Source of the DNA: Candidatus Tabaqchalia intestinavium
GTDB taxonomy: Bacteria; Bacillota; Clostridia; Oscillospirales; CAJFTT01
Length of the DNA stretch: 64,000 bases
Assembly: GCA_904420005.1 (NCBI GenBank)
Contig: CAJFTT010000042.1
Coordinates: forward strand, 62,001-126,000
Direction: 5' to 3'
The notes beneath the pieces were generated by a model. It searched no databases. It was not told the origin of the DNA and saw nothing but the letters and a program-made list of their open reading frames with translations. The position numbers were made by a program, and so were the translations under genes. Shown here piece by piece: positions 9,759-17,267 of the stretch (the stretch's first letter is position 1; each line of letters opens with the position of its first letter).

Positions 9759-10379
9759 ATGGCCGTGTGGGAATTTGAAACGCAGGAACGGGCAGCGGGC
9801 CGAACGTTGCTCTGCGGCGTGGATGAAGCGGGCCGGGGATCTTTGGCGGGGCCCGTTTGTGCAGCGGCGGTAATCTTGCCGTTTGAAGTGGAGATTCCGG
9901 GGCTGAATGATTCCAAAAAGCTCTCCGAGGCCAGACGAGAGCGTTTATTTCCGGAAATTCAGGAGAAAGCGTTGGCTTTTTCCATTGCATTCGCCCAGGT
10001 GGAGGAAATTGAAGAATATAATATTCTCGGCGCCACTATGCGTGCTATGCAACGAGCTGTAAAGGGGCTTAACATTACGCCAGAGCTTGTACTGGTGGAT
10101 GGTAATCGAGCCCCGGATTTTGGAATTCCTGCCCGGACGATCGTCAAGGGGGACGCGCGCAGTGCCAGTATCGCAGCGGCTTCCATTCTGGCGAAAGTAT
10201 CTCGTGACCGGTTGATGCGCGAACTGGATGCAAAGTACCCTCAATATGGGTTTGCTAAACATAAAGGCTATGGGACGGCAGCGCATTATGCCGCGCTGCA
10301 GGAATATGGCCTGTGTCCTGAGCATCGCCCCAGTTTCTTAAAAAATCTGGCGGCGCATGCTGGGAATGGCAATACGTAG
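9759..10379 (+). CDS. rnhB: Ribonuclease HII
   Basis: RNase HII removes ribonucleotides from RNA:DNA hybrids and misinserted ribonucleotides. The 206-residue protein has the type 2 RNase H signature [14 protein letters not shown] carrying the first catalytic acidic pair. It also has LVDGNRAPD, the [21 protein letters not shown] block with the third Asp, and the HKGYGTAAH motif. The start ATG follows AAAGGGGAGA, 17 nt after rbgA. A terminator begins 4 nt after its stop and closes this operon. Confidence 0.97.
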   Translation: MAVWEFETQERAAGRTLLCGVDEAGRGSLAGPVCAAAVILPFEVEIPGLNDSKKLSEARRERLFPEIQEKALAFSIAFAQVEEIEEYNILGATMRAMQRAVKGLNITPELVLVDGNRAPDFGIPARTIVKGDARSASIAAASILAKVSRDRLMRELDAKYPQYGFAKHKGYGTAAHYAALQEYGLCPEHRPSFLKNLAAHAGNGNT

Positions 10380-10382
10380 ATG

Positions 10383-10410
10383 AAAAACAAGGCGGATACT
10401 GCTTGTTTTT
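10383..10410 (+). terminator. Intrinsic terminator after rnhB
   Basis: AAAAACAAG pairs with CTTGTTTTT around a short loop, and the right arm ends in five T. It lies 4 nt after the rnhB stop and is the natural end of the smc-rnhB gene run. Confidence 0.75.
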
Positions 10411-10673
10411 ATATTCCTCGGTAGATTAGGGAAATTTAGGCTTTATGTGATGTCGAACAAGACGGCCAGCTGTGCTTTCCTCGTCTGTTAGAGTTAGTGT
10501 GACTGCCTTGTCAGCCCGTTTTTGATCTAAAAACGCTGCGGATTTATCGGTGGGGGCGGAGAGGCCGCTGCCTGACAGTGGGCTGACAGGAGATCGGATC
10601 CACGGCCATTCTAGCTGTGTCGAGCGTGTTGTCTCTTACCTGCTGAGGCCATTTTATGCAGTTTGTACAAAGA
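10411..10673. other. Orphan 263-nt intergenic segment between two terminators
   Basis: This stretch has no ORF with a credible start and ribosome binding site; the 66-residue ORF at 10550 looks random. It is closed at its right end by a second strong + strand intrinsic terminator that has no gene in front of it. The segment is therefore sized and placed like a small RNA gene or the remains of one. No known RNA family was recognised. Confidence 0.35.
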
Positions 10674-10710
10674 AGAAGGATGATTTCATTCATCCTTCTA
10701 TTATTTTTTC
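10674..10710 (+). terminator. Strong intrinsic terminator without an obvious upstream gene
   Basis: A perfect 10-bp stem, AGAAGGATGA / TCATCCTTCT, with a 6-nt loop is followed by ATTATTTTTTCC. It lies 264 nt after the rnhB terminator, so a separate transcript probably ends here. Confidence 0.8.
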
Positions 10711-10719
10711 CTTTTTCCA

Positions 10720-10748
10720 TTGTTTTCCCGGCTTGCTTATGTTACACT
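10720..10748 (+). promoter_or_regulatory. Predicted sigma-A promoter of the GH106-like gene
   Basis: TTGTTT (10720) and TACACT (10743) are separated by 17 bp, with a TG one base upstream of the -10 (extended -10). Transcription would start about 35 nt before the glycosidase start codon. Confidence 0.5.
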
Positions 10749-10789
10749 GAGCGAAAGAACACTGGTAGGACTATGCGAGGAGGGATTGG

Positions 10790-13744
10790 ATGGAACTGAA
10801 GCAGTTTTGCAAGGAAATTGAGACGAACGCGCAGCAGTTTGGCAGTATACCGTTCTGGAGCTGGAACGATAAACTGGAACCGGAAGAACTTCGCCGGCAG
10901 ATTCGTCGGATGAAGGAGCTGGGGATGGGCGCGTTTTTCATGCATGCGCGCGGCGGTTTGGAGACCGGGTATCTGCAAGACGACTGGTTTGAAGCGGTGC
11001 ATACCTGCGTGGAGGAAGCGAAAAAGCTCGGGATGCAGGCGTGGGCTTATGATGAAAACGGGTGGCCGAGCGGCTTTGCGGGCGGCGCGCTGCTGGAGGA
11101 CCCGAAAAATCATGCCACCTATTTGGAGTTTGCCAGGAGCCGGACGTTTCCCGAAGATGCGCTGGCGGTGTACGTTCTGCAAGGGGAGATACCGCGCCGA
11201 GTCATAGAGGAGATACCAGATACGCAGGAGTATCTGGCGGTTTTTCAACGGTATGACAGCTCTTATGTCGACACGATGGATGCCCGCATCACGCGGTTGT
11301 TTTTGCAGCATACGCACGAAGTCTATAAGCAGCGCGTGGCGGAAGAGGACTGGGGAACAGTTATGCCCGGTTTCTTCACGGACGAGCCGCAGTATTATCG
11401 CTGGGCAACGCCATATTCCAACACGTTCCCAGAGCAGTTTTCCCAACGGTATGGTTATGATCTGTTCGAGCGGCTGCCGGCGCTGTTTGTGGATTTCCCC
11501 GGAGCGGAAGAGTTCCGTTACGATTATTATCTGCTGTGCCACACGCAGTTTATCGAGAATTTCATCCATGTGCTTTACGACTGGTGCGAAGAGAATGGCT
11601 GCCAGCTGACTGGGCACGCCGTGGAAGAGGGGAACCTATTCGCGCAGATGTGGTGCTGCGGCGGCATTATGCCGTTTTATCAATACGAGCACATCCCCGG
11701 GATTGATCAGCTCGGGCGCTTCTGTGCGCGGGACTTTGCCGTTCGGCAGATGAGTTCTGTCAGCGCGCAGACGGGCAAGGAAAAAACCATTTCCGAAATG
11801 TTCGGCTGCTGTGGCTGGGACGTTACGCCCGTGGAGCTGAAAAAAGTTGCCGAGTCTCAATATGTCAACGGCGTCAATCTCATGTGCCAGCATTTGTACG
11901 CATATTCCATCCGCGGGCAGCGCAAGCGCGATTATCCCGCGACCTATTCCGAGCATTTGCCCTGGCAGGCGCATCTGGCGACGTTTGAACGCTATTTCAG
12001 CCGGCTCGGTTATGTGCTCTCGCGCGGTACAGAAGCGGTGCGTACGCTTGTTCTCCATCCGATTCACAGCGCTTATCTGCACTTCAAGCGCGATAATGAC
12101 TACGGTTCAATCAAGGAACTGGAGGATAAATACGGCGCCCTTTCCGACATGCTGTCCTCCCGGCAGATCGCCTACCATTTCGGCGACGAAACCATGCTCG
12201 CCTCGCTTGGCAGCGTAGAGGGAACCCGGCTTCGCTTGGGCCTTTGCAGTTATGATTACGTGATTTTGCCTTATACGGAAACAATAGACCATACGACGGC
12301 GCAGCTGCTGCGGGAATATCTGGCGGCAGGCGGCAAGCTATGGATGTATGACCGCGCGCCGGACCGCATAGACGGGCGCAAGGCGGATCTGTCTTGGCTG
12401 CAGGCCAACTGCACGCTCGAGGAGATCGAGAATGCGCAGGAAGCGAGCCTGCGTACCCCGGACGGGAAGACGCTTCCCACGATCCGGCAAATGGTACGGG
12501 AAACGGAGAACGGCCGCATTTTCTTCCTCACAAACCTCTCGGACGAGGTATTGCCGGAGGTACAAATGACAATATCCGCCTGCCGCGGCCTGTCCTGCCT
12601 GGATCTGCAAACAATGCAGGAAACGCCGGTGTTCTACAAGAAGGAAGGGCAGCGTCTGACAGCGACGCTTTCCTTCCAGTCGGCGGAATCTTTCGTCCTT
12701 CTGGAGACGGACGCCGCCTCGGCTGTCCGCCCGCCGCGCGCGCCGGAGGTCCTCTCGCTGCCGTCCGATTTCCATTTTACTTCTCTGCCGGAAAACTGGC
12801 TGACGCTCGACACCGCGGAGATCTCTTACGACGGGGGCGTCACGTATGAACCCGCGCGGCCGGTGATGTTGCTGAAAGATCTGTTGCTGCGCAACCGTTA
12901 CGAGGGCGAGGTGACCCTGCGTTTTACCTTTTTTGCCCAGACCGTGCCGGAGTCGTTGTTTGCGGTCTTTGAGCCGCTGCGCTATAGCCGAATTTCCTGC
13001 AATGGGATGATCTTGCAGCCGGAAAACGCTATGTGGCGTCTGGATCGTTCTTTCCGTTGCGTCGATCTGCACAAGGCAGTGCATGAAGGGGAAAATACGC
13101 TGGAATTTACATTTTCCTATTGGCAGCGTCCCTATGTGTACCACGTGTTGTATGGCGGCGTTTCGGAATCGCTGCGTAACTGCCTTTCCTTTGATACGGA
13201 AATCGAATGTGTGTATCTCTGCGGGGCTTTCTGCGTCGCGATGCCGGATGGAGAAGTTCGATGGGACGAGCGCGAAAGTCGTATCTATGCGGGAACTTTC
13301 GCGTTGTGTCCGCAGAAAAAGGAAATTGATCTCCGTGACGTTGTGACAGACGGGTACCCGTTTTTTGCCGGCAATCTTTCGGTGGAAGCGACGCTTATGT
13401 GGCAGCCGGAACAAGCAACGGCGCTGCGTTTGTCTGGTCGCTATTGCGTATGCGAAGTATCGCTCAACGGCCATCCGGTGGAAAAGTCCCTGTTCTCGCC
13501 TTATGTGGAGCTTTCGGAGGCGCTTGTCCCCGGCGAAAACCGTCTTTGCCTGCGGCTGTACAATTCCAATCGCAACTTGATGGGACCGCATCATTTCCCG
13601 GACCCGGAGCCCTATTCCGTGGGACCGTGGACCTTCTCGTGCGAAAACAGCTGGAAAGACGAGCGATGCGACGCGTATTTGCCGGAACGGTATTCGTTTG
13701 TGCGTTTCGGCCTTGATCTGCCGAACCCGGAGAAGGAAGCCTGA
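10790..13744 (+). CDS. Large glycoside hydrolase, GH106-like (alpha-L-rhamnosidase type)
   Basis: This 984-residue protein resembles the GH106-like family of large bacterial glycosidases. An N-terminal barrel contains PFWSWNDKLEPEELRRQI, FFMHARGGLETGY and WAYDENGWPSGFAGG; the acidic residues there and in GFFTDEPQYYRW are candidate catalytic or substrate residues. The C-terminal 300 residues look like beta-sandwich sugar-binding modules (CNGMILQPENAMWRL, EVSLNGHPV). No signal peptide is seen, so it should act in the cytoplasm on imported oligosaccharides. Yet no transporter or sugar regulator lies beside it. It has its own promoter and AGGAGGGATTGG ribosome binding site. Substrate is unproven; rhamnosides are the family-based guess. 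Confidence 0.72.
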   Translation: MELKQFCKEIETNAQQFGSIPFWSWNDKLEPEELRRQIRRMKELGMGAFFMHARGGLETGYLQDDWFEAVHTCVEEAKKLGMQAWAYDENGWPSGFAGGALLEDPKNHATYLEFARSRTFPEDALAVYVLQGEIPRRVIEEIPDTQEYLAVFQRYDSSYVDTMDARITRLFLQHTHEVYKQRVAEEDWGTVMPGFFTDEPQYYRWATPYSNTFPEQFSQRYGYDLFERLPALFVDFPGAEEFRYDYYLLCHTQFIENFIHVLYDWCEENGCQLTGHAVEEGNLFAQMWCCGGIMPFYQYEHIPGIDQLGRFCARDFAVRQMSSVSAQTGKEKTISEMFGCCGWDVTPVELKKVAESQYVNGVNLMCQHLYAYSIRGQRKRDYPATYSEHLPWQAHLATFERYFSRLGYVLSRGTEAVRTLVLHPIHSAYLHFKRDNDYGSIKELEDKYGALSDMLSSRQIAYHFGDETMLASLGSVEGTRLRLGLCSYDYVILPYTETIDHTTAQLLREYLAAGGKLWMYDRAPDRIDGRKADLSWLQANCTLEEIENAQEASLRTPDGKTLPTIRQMVRETENGRIFFLTNLSDEVLPEVQMTISACRGLSCLDLQTMQETPVFYKKEGQRLTATLSFQSAESFVLLETDAASAVRPPRAPEVLSLPSDFHFTSLPENWLTLDTAEISYDGGVTYEPARPVMLLKDLLLRNRYEGEVTLRFTFFAQTVPESLFAVFEPLRYSRISCNGMILQPENAMWRLDRSFRCVDLHKAVHEGENTLEFTFSYWQRPYVYHVLYGGVSESLRNCLSFDTEIECVYLCGAFCVAMPDGEVRWDERESRIYAGTFALCPQKKEIDLRDVVTDGYPFFAGNLSVEATLMWQPEQATALRLSGRYCVCEVSLNGHPVEKSLFSPYVELSEALVPGENRLCLRLYNSNRNLMGPHHFPDPEPYSVGPWTFSCENSWKDERCDAYLPERYSFVRFGLDLPNPEKEA

Positions 13745-13761
13745 AAGGGGAGACACTTGCT

Positions 13762-14484
13762 TTGTATACCGGAGAAGACTATCTCGCGCTGCAGAGTCGA
13801 TTGCGGGAACTGGCGGACGAAAAATTCCGATCCTTCAACGAGAGCCTGATTCCCGGTACAGAGGGCAGTTTGGGCGTGCGTGTGCCGCAGCTGCGCGCCA
13901 TAGCGAAAACGATCGCCGGGACAGAGGACTGGCGCGGATATCTGGCCGTTGCGCAGGACGGGACGCTGGAGGAACGTCTGCTGCAGGGTATGGTGATTGG
14001 CGCCGCCCGCTGCGAATATACTGAGCGGCTGCAGAGAATCGCCTGGTTCGTGCCGAAAATCAACAATTGGGCTGTGTGCGACGTGTTTTGCGCGTCACTC
14101 AAAGACACCGCGCGCCATCGGGCGGAGATGTGGGAGTTTTTGCAGCCGTATCTCGCCGCGACGCAAGCATTTTCTCTTCGCTTTGCCTGTGTGATGCTGC
14201 TGGACTATTTTGTCACGCCGGACTATATCGGCAGGACGCTCGAATGTTTGGGCGGCGTCCGGCATACGGACTATTACGTCAAAATGGCCGTGGCGTGGGC
14301 GCTGTCGGTCTGCTTTGTCAAGCAGCGGGCGGAGACGATGCGCTTCTTGCAGGCGCATCCGCTCGAGGAAGAGATCCGGCATAAAACTGTACGCAAGATC
14401 TGCGAATCCCGGCGCGTGGCGCAGGACGACAAGCAGCTGCTGCGCCAGTGGGATAAATCACCGGACAGCACACTGCTTCTTTGA
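13762..14484 (+). CDS. DNA alkylation repair enzyme, AlkD-like
   Basis: This 240-residue all-helical HEAT-repeat protein is related to AlkD, a DNA glycosylase that removes positively charged N3/N7-alkylated purines. Candidate active-site residues are the Trp and Asp in NNWAVCD and the later Trp in KMAVAWALS, matching the Trp/Asp/Trp arrangement of Bacillus AlkD. The start is TTG, 17 nt after the glycosidase stop and preceded by AAAGGGGAG. No ATG fits the N-terminal motif. It probably shares the glycosidase transcript and ends at the following terminator. Confidence 0.85.
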   Translation: MYTGEDYLALQSRLRELADEKFRSFNESLIPGTEGSLGVRVPQLRAIAKTIAGTEDWRGYLAVAQDGTLEERLLQGMVIGAARCEYTERLQRIAWFVPKINNWAVCDVFCASLKDTARHRAEMWEFLQPYLAATQAFSLRFACVMLLDYFVTPDYIGRTLECLGGVRHTDYYVKMAVAWALSVCFVKQRAETMRFLQAHPLEEEIRHKTVRKICESRRVAQDDKQLLRQWDKSPDSTLLL

Positions 14485-14525
14485 ACGGCAGGAAAACCAT
14501 GCGCTGGCCGTGCAGACAGAAATAT

Positions 14526-14568
14526 AGAAGCCCCGCCATTGCCATATTGCTGCAACGGCGGGGCTTCT
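14526..14568. terminator. Bidirectional terminator between alkD-like and pdaB-like genes
   Basis: A perfect 12-bp stem, AGAAGCCCCGCC / GGCGGGGCTTCT, sits between two convergent genes, with TTGC/GCAA pairing inside the loop. It can end both transcripts. Confidence 0.75.
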
Positions 14569-14588
14569 TGCTATAATCGGAACCCGGA

Positions 14589-15518
14589 TTATTCTTCCGG
14601 TACGGGTTGCAGCGCTTCTTCCTGTTTCATCGCTTCCTGCTCCATCTGGTATTCCATATAATAATCGCCCAGATAGGGCTGCGTATTCATGGGAGAGAGC
14701 GTCTCCTCCGCGTCATCCGATGCTTCGGCGTCAGCGCTGAGATCCGGAACCTCGGACGCCGGCCGCTGCACGCCGGCATGGTCGATGACATAATTCTCTT
14801 TCAGAATCAGCTCAGAAATCGGCACAAACTGATAGCCGTCGGCCAGCAGCGCTTCTATGATCTGCGGCAGCGCTTCCGGCGTATTTTTTGCCGCGTTATG
14901 GAACAGGCAAATGGATCCGGGTTTCACTTTGGCGGTCACATTTTTGACCAGCTGATCGACGGACGGATCTTTCCAGTCCAAGCTGTCGACATCCCATTGA
15001 ATGCAGTAATATTGCTCGCTTTCCAATGCTTCAATCAGTGTGTTATTATAACTGCCGTAAGGCGGGCGGAAAAGATTGGGCTTTTTCCCTGTAACTTTTT
15101 CGATCTTTTCGCCGCAGGCCCGGATTTCTTCCAGCATTTTGTCCAGCGAGAGCGTCGCCATGTCGGGATGTGTGTTGGAATGGTTCATGATCTCGTGCCC
15201 GGCGTCAGAGAGCGCCTTGACAGATTCGGGATATTTATCCACCCACTCTCCGACGACAAAAAACGTCGCCTTGATCTTGTATTTTCCAAGAATATCGATC
15301 AGCGCCTGTGTATCCTCGTTTCCCCAGGCCGCGTCAAAGGAGAGGGAAATCACCTTTTCTTCTTTTTCCACATTATAAATCGGGATTTTCCGCGCCTTTC
15401 CTGACGTGGCCGCGACCTGCGGCCCGATGGCAAACAGACAGATCAGCACCGACGCCACCAGCAGAAGGCACACAGCGGCGATGCTAACCTGCCGCCGGCT
15501 AATAACAAACAGCTTCAT
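14589..15518 (-). CDS. Polysaccharide deacetylase family protein, PdaB-like (CE4)
   Basis: This is a membrane-anchored NodB-homology deacetylase. The 309-residue protein has an N-terminal hydrophobic anchor (about residues 12-33) and an extracytoplasmic CE4 domain. Motif 1 reads SFDAAWGNED rather than the canonical FDD, so one metal-binding Asp is Ala, as in PdaB-type sporulation deacetylases. Motif 2 HSNTHPD, motif 3 RPPYGSYN, motif 4 DVDSLDWKD and motif 5 LFHN are present. The last 60 residues form an acidic tail rich in Glu, Ala and Met, not usual for the family. A role in spore cortex or wall maturation is inferred. Activity is uncertain because of the changed motif 1. Confidence 0.88.
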   Translation of the reverse strand: MKLFVISRRQVSIAAVCLLLVASVLICLFAIGPQVAATSGKARKIPIYNVEKEEKVISLSFDAAWGNEDTQALIDILGKYKIKATFFVVGEWVDKYPESVKALSDAGHEIMNHSNTHPDMATLSLDKMLEEIRACGEKIEKVTGKKPNLFRPPYGSYNNTLIEALESEQYYCIQWDVDSLDWKDPSVDQLVKNVTAKVKPGSICLFHNAAKNTPEALPQIIEALLADGYQFVPISELILKENYVIDHAGVQRPASEVPDLSADAEASDDAEETLSPMNTQPYLGDYYMEYQMEQEAMKQEEALQPVPEE

Positions 15519-15684
15519 CGAGCATTCCTCCCTTATACCCTATGCATATGCGGCAGCCATCGAAAAAATTTCCATGCCTGAATTTTGTTTTTCAGTATTC
15601 TCAACAAAATAAAAAGCAGTACATTTCGAAAAACAGGTAATTCTGACGATTTATGAAATTAGCATAAAAATTCAGCGCGGCGGC

Positions 15685-15713
15685 TTGCTTTTTACCCCGA
15701 AAAATATTACAAT
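15685..15713 (+). promoter_or_regulatory. Predicted promoter of the purine operon
   Basis: TTGCTT (15685) and TACAAT (15708) are separated by 17 bp, giving a start near 15720 and a leader of about 239 nt before purE. The region 15519-15684 upstream holds AT-rich sequence and the divergent pdaB-like upstream region, with no gene. Confidence 0.55.
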
Positions 15714-15719
15714 ATACTT

Positions 15720-15958
15720 AGTTTTCTTGGCGAAATACGGCAGGAAACCACCATATTTTGTGTCTGGCAGGTGTGGGTATGAGCATGTGTGTTTCCGCAA
15801 TCGTATGCGACGAAAAAGGATTTGTGCCGAGAGAGGGAAAAGGCTTTTATTGTCTTACCAATTTTTAATGAGCAAGAGGGTAGCGCTGTATCTTAGCGCT
15901 TTTTTCTTTTTTGGAAAACAAGAGGAATTCTGTTTCGGAGTGAGAAAGGGGCAGGCAT
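15720..15958 (+). promoter_or_regulatory. Long 5' leader of the purine operon (candidate attenuator or riboswitch)
   Basis: The leader contains a stem GGAAAC (15743) / GTTTCC (15791), extended by two GC pairs across a bulge. It encloses a smaller CCACC / GGTG hairpin, and an intrinsic terminator lies further down at 15881. The distance from promoter to start codon and the internal terminator suggest control by premature termination. No guanine/adenine riboswitch core, PRPP (ykkC-type) CTAGGG element or ZTP consensus was found by eye. The ligand, if any, is unknown. Confidence 0.45.
15881..15912 (+). terminator. Intrinsic terminator inside the pur leader
   Basis: AGCGCT (15882) pairs with AGCGCT (15895) over a 7-nt loop, followed by TTTTTTCTTTTTT. 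It lies 46 nt before purE and has no gene in front of it except the leader itself, so it is a likely attenuator. Confidence 0.65.
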
Positions 15959-16456
15959 ATGAAAAAAGTAGCGGTTATTATGGGGAGCGACAGCGATTTT
16001 CCCACAGTCAAAGGCGCGATCAAAACGCTGCGGGAGTTCGGAGTTCCCGTGGAGGTTCGCGTTCTCAGCGCACACCGCACACCGGCGGAGGCGGCTGCGT
16101 TTTCTTCCGGTGCGGCTGAGAATGGGTTCGGCGTCATCATCGCCGCGGCGGGTAAAGCAGCGCATTTGGCGGGCGTGCTCGCTGCGCATACGGTGCTTCC
16201 CGTGATCGGCATCCCGATCAAATCTTCGACGCTTGACGGCCTCGACGCGCTGCTTTCGACTGTCCAGATGCCGAAGGGGATCCCGGTGGCGACGGTCGCC
16301 ATTGACGGAGCGGACAATGCGGCGCTGCTCGCTGTGCAGATGCTGGCGCTGTCAGACGCTTCGCTGACGGACAAGCTCGCCGCGATGCGCCGTCGTATGA
16401 CGCAGGAAGTAATGGAAAAGAATGAAAAATTGCAAAGAGAGGTTGAGGCATTATGA
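15959..16456 (+). CDS. purE: N5-carboxyaminoimidazole ribonucleotide mutase PurE
   Basis: PurE interconverts N5-CAIR and CAIR in de novo purine synthesis. The 165-residue protein has the class I start [17 protein letters not shown], the [13 protein letters not shown] loop with the catalytic His, and [19 protein letters not shown], which in most PurE proteins reads AGGAAHLPG. It begins the operon after GAGAAAGGGGCAGG, and its stop overlaps purC as ATGA. No purK is in the window; it may be elsewhere, or the enzyme may act as a class II-like carboxylase. Confidence 0.95.
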   Translation: MKKVAVIMGSDSDFPTVKGAIKTLREFGVPVEVRVLSAHRTPAEAAAFSSGAAENGFGVIIAAAGKAAHLAGVLAAHTVLPVIGIPIKSSTLDGLDALLSTVQMPKGIPVATVAIDGADNAALLAVQMLALSDASLTDKLAAMRRRMTQEVMEKNEKLQREVEAL

Positions 16457-17163
16457 AAAAGATTGATTTGCTCTACGAGGGGAAAGCCAAGAAGGTTTAC
16501 ACCACAGAAGATCCGAATCTGCTGATCGTCGATTACAAAGACGATGCGACGGCGTTTAACGGCGAGAAGAAGGGAACGATTCATAACAAGGGCATCATCA
16601 ACAACCGTGTGACCAACCATCTGATGAAGCTTCTGGAAAAAGAGGGAATCCCGACGCATCTGGTGGAGGAGATTTCCGATCGTGAGACGATCGTCAAAAA
16701 AGTCACCATCGTGCCGCTGGAGGTCATTGTGCGCAACATTGCCGCCGGCTCGCTTTCCAAGCGTCTCGGCCTTCCGGAGGGAACTAAACTCGACTCCACC
16801 GTGCTGGAATACTGCTATAAGGACGATGCGCTGGGCGATCCCATGGTCAACAATTATCATATCTTCGCTCTGCACCTGGCAACACAGGAGGAGCTGGATA
16901 CTATCGCGGATTACGCCTTTCGCGTCAACCAGTTCCTGTCTGATTACCTCAAAGATCTCAACATTGAGCTGATCGACTTCAAAATCGAATTTGGCCGTAC
17001 GCCGGACGGGAAAATTATCCTTGCGGACGAGATTTCTCCGGATACCTGCCGTTTCTGGGACAGCAAGACGCACGAGAAGCTGGACAAAGATCGCTTCCGC
17101 CGCGATCTTGGTCATGTTGAGGACGCGTATCAGGAGATCATGAAACGCCTGCTGGGCGAATAA
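16453..17163 (+). CDS. purC: SAICAR synthetase PurC
   Basis: PurC condenses CAIR with aspartate using ATP to form SAICAR. The 236-residue protein has the N-terminal [11 protein letters not shown], the [14 protein letters not shown] nucleotide loop, VEVIVRN-type segment [14 protein letters not shown], and the signature DFKIEFGR with [14 protein letters not shown]. Its ATG overlaps the purE stop by 4 nt, so translation is coupled. The length is normal for the bacterial monofunctional enzyme. Confidence 0.97.
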   Translation: MKKIDLLYEGKAKKVYTTEDPNLLIVDYKDDATAFNGEKKGTIHNKGIINNRVTNHLMKLLEKEGIPTHLVEEISDRETIVKKVTIVPLEVIVRNIAAGSLSKRLGLPEGTKLDSTVLEYCYKDDALGDPMVNNYHIFALHLATQEELDTIADYAFRVNQFLSDYLKDLNIELIDFKIEFGRTPDGKIILADEISPDTCRFWDSKTHEKLDKDRFRRDLGHVEDAYQEIMKRLLGE

Positions 17164-17267
17164 GTTGCTGGGATCGGCCCGGCGGGGATGCTTTCTCTGT
17201 CAGGCCGATTCTGGATTTTTGCGCCAGGCAGGCACCGGCATAAAGGGAAAGGCAGGGGGTAACACAT

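Noticed and set aside
10550-10750. 66-residue ORF between rnhB and the glycosidase
   Set aside because: No ribosome binding site or recognisable domain, and it runs through a strong terminator hairpin and the predicted promoter.
15694-15703. PurBox-like CCGAAAAA between the -35 and -10 of the pur promoter
   Set aside because: Only one imperfect box is present, no inverted partner is seen, and PurR of the Bacillus type is not typical of this group.
15519-15958. Purine or PRPP riboswitch upstream of purE
   Set aside because: No purine-riboswitch core or ykkC-type conserved block could be found, so only an unclassified leader is reported.
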